This document shows, piece after piece, positions 60,220 to 64,000 of a DNA stretch of 64,000 bases (the stretch's first letter is position 1; each line of letters begins with the position of its first letter). A program made the translations under genes and the position numbers. This DNA comes from Ascaphus truei (lineage: Eukaryota; Chordata; Amphibia; Anura; Ascaphidae): assembly GCA_036426205.1 (NCBI GenBank), contig CM071573.1, forward strand, positions 76,418,159-76,482,158, in the 5' to 3' direction. Under the pieces are notes generated by a model. The model had not been told where the DNA came from and searched no databases. It saw only the letters and a program-made list of their open reading frames with translations.

Positions 60220-60740
60220 AGACCTGGTGCCTTCCTCCTGGCCGTACTACCCCAAATTTAGCAGTGCCTTCCCTACTTGAGGAGGGCAGGTTACACAATT
60301 TAGAGGCTGATTATTGGGCCTTCTCCAGTCCTCTTCCATTCCGGGAGAGAGTGAGTGTGGGCCATAGCTCTGCCTCTTCTAGAAAGGCAGGAAAGAGCTA
60401 GAACGGCTGCGGGTGCCCTTGGCCTGTAGTGGCAGTCCAGGGACCATCCTTCAGTGGAAGCTGAGAGTTACTGCATCGGGCAGAAGCCTGCTGGTTACTG
60501 TGCTGTACAGAAGAGATAATAAACCGTTCCTGTTGTTATATACCTCCTGCCTGGTGCGTGACCTTACTGGGGGGAGAGGTAATGGTTCTACCATGGGAGA
60601 TCACCTTCAGTTCCCTGGAGCTTACGGCAGATGGTGGCGCTGCACTGCTAAAGAGATATGTAGGATATGAACCCCAGAAGCATAGTCCTGTGTCCCCACT
60701 AACACCGTCGGATGACTCAGCCCTCCTGTTACCAGCAGGT
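60220..60740 (+). mobile_element. LTR-like end and leader
   Basis: A polyadenylation-like AATAAA at 60518 is followed by tacctcctgcctggtg and, at 60631, by gatggtggcgctgcactgct. The ggcgctgcac junction resembles those at 23735 and 59030. No coding domain was seen. Confidence 0.4.
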
Positions 60741-60807
60741 ATCATGCACCACATGATCCATAATGGCCACATCTCCCGCCAGCTGGGGGAAACACTGTTA
60801 CATGTGT

Positions 60808-60925
60808 ATGGGGGGGGGGGGGGTCGTAGGTGAGGATTGATGGGGGCTGGATTAAGTTGGAGGGGGGGAGGGGGGGGGGGTTATGGGGGGTTTTGGGGGG
60901 GGAGAGAGTGTGAGAGGAAAAAGAG
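60808..60925. repeat. G-rich low-complexity tract
   Basis: Runs of 7-14 G separated by one to a few bases (ggggggaggggggggggg). Confidence 0.9.
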
Positions 60926-61336
60926 GGTAGTGAGGAAGGGGGTGTAAGAGAGAAATACATGAGGAGAGAGGGGTAAATAGAACAGAGTGAGGAGGTGTAA
61001 AAGCAGGGGGGGCCTCGCAGGGCTGCCAACATGCTGGGGGAGCGGGGGACCGATGGAAACTCCTGAATCTACGGAATATGTTCACTCATAATGAGGCCCT
61101 GAAAAAATTTGCATGTCTAGCTACGCCACTACATTTGACACAGACTCTAACAGAGTTAATGGCAAGCCAAAGACACTGCCAGCTTGATCTATATTTGACA
61201 TTAAGCCATGTTCATTACAGTAGAGATCTCCTTAGAAGACCATAAAAATAAAAAAAAATCTTTCTTCGCCAAAACATTTATTTGCTGGTTGCATTTTTAT
61301 ATAATCCAATACACAACATGAGCACATGGGCCAAGG

Positions 61337-62391
61337 CAGGGGTGGCAAACTCCAGTCCTCAAGGGCCATCAACAGGTCAGGTTTTCAGGATATCTCTGCT
61401 TAAGCACAGGTGGTTCAATCAGTGGCTGGTTTGTTGACCTGATGTAATAATAGTGTATTGCCAAATATATGGATGTATATAGGAAACACACTTACATAAA
61501 ATTATAGGGTCTTCAGTGCAGTAGGGGATAACTCTGGATAATCTTCAAAAAGGAGAAAAAAAGGGGGACATAGTATAACACTGTTTAATAATGAACAAAA
61601 TTAAAAGAGATTGGGCACTCACAAACGGCCAACAAATAATGGCATATAGAAGAGATGTCTCCAGGTTCCGCAGACCGGTCTTTTCACTCTGTGGTTATCA
61701 GTCTGCAATCCTCTCCAGTTGGGTTGTTGTTGTCTGCAGGAGAGTTGGTAACCAGCAGCGGTTGGTCTTCCAGTCTTGTGCACAGACCAGAAGACCAACC
61801 GCTGCTGGTTACCAACACTCCTGCAGACAAAAACAACCCAACTGGAGAGGATTGCAGACTGATAAACAACAGGTGACAATACGGGCTGCGCACCTAGAGA
61901 CATCTCTTCTATATGCCATTATTTGTTGGCGTTGTGAGTGCCATATCCTCTTTTAATTTTGTTCATTATTAAACAGTGTTATACTATGTCCCCCTTTTTT
62001 CTCTCCTTTTTGAAGATTATCCAGAGTTATCCCCTACTGCACTGAAGACCCTATAATTTTATGTAAGCGTGTTTCTTATATACATCCATATATTTGGCAA
62101 CACACTATTATTACTTCTGATTGTGGTCCCCATACCCCTTTCTCCCTTTTTTTCTATATTACATGCAACTCGGAGTCCCAAGCACCAACCAGCTCCGGAG
62201 GATCCCCCCTGTTTTCTAAGACTGTCATATATAGAGGTTGGTGAATCACCTCTAAAGAGTCTCGGGCAGCAGGTATACTGCATGGGACTGATTTTACTCA
62301 CTCATACATGATTGGCGCAACTATTCTATTTTTCTAAGTCTGGTTTGTTGACCTGTTGGAGACCATTGAGGACTGGAGTTGGCCACCCCTG
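61337..62391. mobile_element. hAT-type MITE, copy 9, split by an insertion
   Basis: Left part 61337-61441 (caggggtggcaaactccagt, aacaggtcaggttttcagga) and right part 62356-62391 (ttgaggactggagttggcca, cccctg) belong to one element. The inverted dimer at 61442-62339 interrupts it. Confidence 0.88.
61426..62355. mobile_element. Inverted-dimer insertion with 16-bp target duplication
   Basis: A 671-bp palindrome (61444-62114, centre about 61779) with few mismatches and almost no loop, then a 225-bp unpaired tail (62115-62339). ctggtttgttgacctg flanks it at 61426-61441 and 62340-62355, exact. The length and sharpness of the duplication suggest target-primed insertion. No open frame of note. Confidence 0.88.
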
Positions 62392-62594
62392 ATCCAGGTA
62401 ATGTACTGTAATACTCATCTTCCTAATAAAAGTGAATACCTGGACCTACATAGTTGTGGGTCTAACCTCGTGAAGAAAGAGGGTCTTATGCCCATCATAC
62501 TGAAATGGCCCAACTGAGAGAAACCCACATTGCCACAAATGTTCTCTAACATTAAAGTTTATGTACTTTTGTTATGTTTCGGTGTACAAAGAAG

Positions 62595-62660
62595 CCGGGT
62601 AGCCGTGTTGGTCCTTCTATGCAAACATGCAAAACAACTGGATAACACTAGGTCCAGATG
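62595..62660. repeat. AGCCGTGTTGGTCC repeat fragment
   Basis: gccgggtagccgtgttggtc resembles 31200-31220 (agccgtgttagtcc) and is a short piece of the same repeat type. Confidence 0.4.
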
Positions 62661-63097
62661 GGCCAGTGACGCGGAGAAAGAGCCCTAATTGTAAAGCACT
62701 CAAAACATGTAGTAGTAATACTCTAGGTCAATATAGCAATGGACCCCAACAGATCTACTGTACTAGCAAAATGATGAGTAATATGTAATAATGAAAAAAC
62801 CTTTATTGGATCAATATATATAAAATAATGGGGTTTAAAATGTGTCCCAGGTGCAACAAAAATGCTGCTCACAATATGGCAAGGTATGCATAGGTACCTA
62901 AATAATACCCACCATAGAAAGTCTATAAGTGACTATAGGTGAGAGCAATAATAGCTCTACAAGATATACAGTGGCTAGATAAGCTAATTGAATCAAAATG
63001 AGCCTACTAGGAGGAAGGGGGTTTCTAAACCAGCTCCCAACGACCATGCTACTATTCAGACTATATTAACATGGTCATCTACCGTGGTAGATGATTA

Positions 63098-63151
63098 GAT
63101 AGGATAGATGCTAGGATAGATAGATGCTAGGATAGATAGATGCTAGGAAAA

Positions 63152-63217
<66 letters not shown>

Positions 63218-63296
63218 GGATAGATGGATAGATGGATAGATGGATAGATGGATGGATGGATGGATGGATGGATGGATGGATGGATGCTAGGATAGA
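63098..63296. repeat. (GATA)n / (GATG)n tetranucleotide array
   Basis: GATA units to about 63216, then alternating GATG and GATA, then pure GATG to 63286, framed by atgctaggatagatag units. Confidence 0.97.
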
Positions 63297-63538
63297 TGCA
63301 TTTTTGGCAAAAACTTACTAACTGCATTTCTTGACTTGAAATTTCGCGATACTGTATTTCTATTGAAAAACTCATTGTGCCTATTTAGTCATGGTTCAGA
63401 GTTATTAAAACATAAAACTCATTAAGTATAATTTTGAAATAATGTCATAAAGAACATTTAATCTCCTCTTCCTCGGTACTCAAAGAATGTAGTTACTGAC
63501 TTTTAACTCTACAACGACTATATATTGTGGTGGGGTTT

Positions 63539-63563
63539 TATATATATATATATATATATATAT
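63539..63563. repeat. (TA)n microsatellite
   Basis: About 12 TA dinucleotides. Confidence 0.97.
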
Positions 63564-64000
63564 TGATCTCACTGACTAGATTGGGAGAGACTGTTTTTAT
63601 CATGTTAGGTTAACAAAATTCTTGTTGAGTGTGTTAGGAGCATGCTACTTTAACATACTGTAGCAGCATTACAATGTTTTCCATTTAATTACACAGATAG
63701 CTTTGTCTTTGTTATCTTTCTGTACTGTTCTTCCATACACCTCTCTGCATATGTTTTTTTCTTTTAACTGGATAACTTGACAAACGTGGAATTGAAACCT
63801 CTGGTGTAAAACTGTTGAAAAAAAAAAAATCATAAAAACTGCAGTATTTTCAACAAAGATCCAAAAGGTCTAGATTGGCATTTTTAATTGCTTAGATATT
63901 TTAACTTCTATAATTTGTTGCATTTGTCTGTATTCTTATCACACCTGACAAGCCATGCTTTCATTGCAAAACTGTCAGGCTTCATTATTTGTTATGGTCT

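Larger units (their letters stand above)
47038..64000 (+). other. NRG3 intron downstream of the RRTPP exon (partial)
   Basis: At least 17 kb of intron with no further NRG3 exon seen. Stretches without a nameable feature: 48905-50390, 50710-51265, 51700-52630, 52815-53145, 56960-57600 (AT-rich, probably the Penelope-like 3' untranslated part), 62665-63095 and 63300-64000. Confidence 0.8.

Noticed and set aside
63127..63375. 82-codon Ser/Ile/Tyr-rich frame
   Set aside because: Translation of the GATA/GATG array.
1..64000. tRNA, rRNA or snRNA genes
   Set aside because: No cloverleaf, A/B-box pair or snRNA signature was seen apart from SINE-derived motifs.

Overview
The window is vertebrate genomic DNA and lies inside the neuregulin-3 gene (NRG3), transcribed on the + strand. 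Four consecutive internal exons are recognisable by protein similarity and intact splice sites: 36815-36917 (transmembrane segment), 42394-42520, 43552-43679 and 46867-47037 (cytoplasmic tail). Their codon phases join correctly (1/2, 2/0, 0/2, 2/2). No first or last exon, stop codon, promoter or other host gene was found. Everything else, about 99 % of the window, is intron. NRG3 encodes a membrane-anchored EGF-family ligand of the ErbB4 receptor; the EGF-like exon should lie to the left and the C-terminal exons to the right. The long repeat-filled introns and the mix of repeats (hAT and TTAA-type MITEs, Penelope-like elements, a MIR/CORE-type SINE, L2-like tails, Ty3/Gypsy pieces) suggest an amphibian, most likely a frog. 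This is an inference from repeat style, not a proof.

Layout. 1-36.8 kb is the intron before the transmembrane exon. It starts with a broken Ty3/Gypsy pol piece, then two direct copies of a 1.65-kb segment (about 2.0-3.6 and 5.8-7.5 kb), palindromic repeats sharing a GGGGTC/CCCCCTGC arm, and two tandem copies of a 1.3-1.4-kb unit (9.6-12.5 kb). LTR/leader pieces, palindromes and a 98-bp satellite follow. 36.9-47 kb holds the exons and short introns, with a 1.75-kb element carrying a CA-rich minisatellite (39.5-41.3 kb) and a TTAA-type MITE (44.5-44.9 kb). 47-64 kb is downstream intron: a 1.2-kb inverted-dimer insertion, a broken Penelope-like retroelement with reverse transcriptase and GIY-YIG parts (54.7-57.7 kb), a decayed hAT transposase (58.0-58.6 kb), LTR leaders and a second large inverted dimer (61.4-62.3 kb).

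The most interesting signal is a set of hammerhead-ribozyme-like folds and inverted-dimer insertions spread through the introns. The 3' end of the Penelope-like element carries a complete type I hammerhead layout with a mutated core (57608-57669). Another hammerhead-like site, with an intact CTGATGA core, is on the minus strand at 2901-2943. Several insertions share one layout: near-perfect palindrome, short unpaired tail, and 13-16-bp target duplication.
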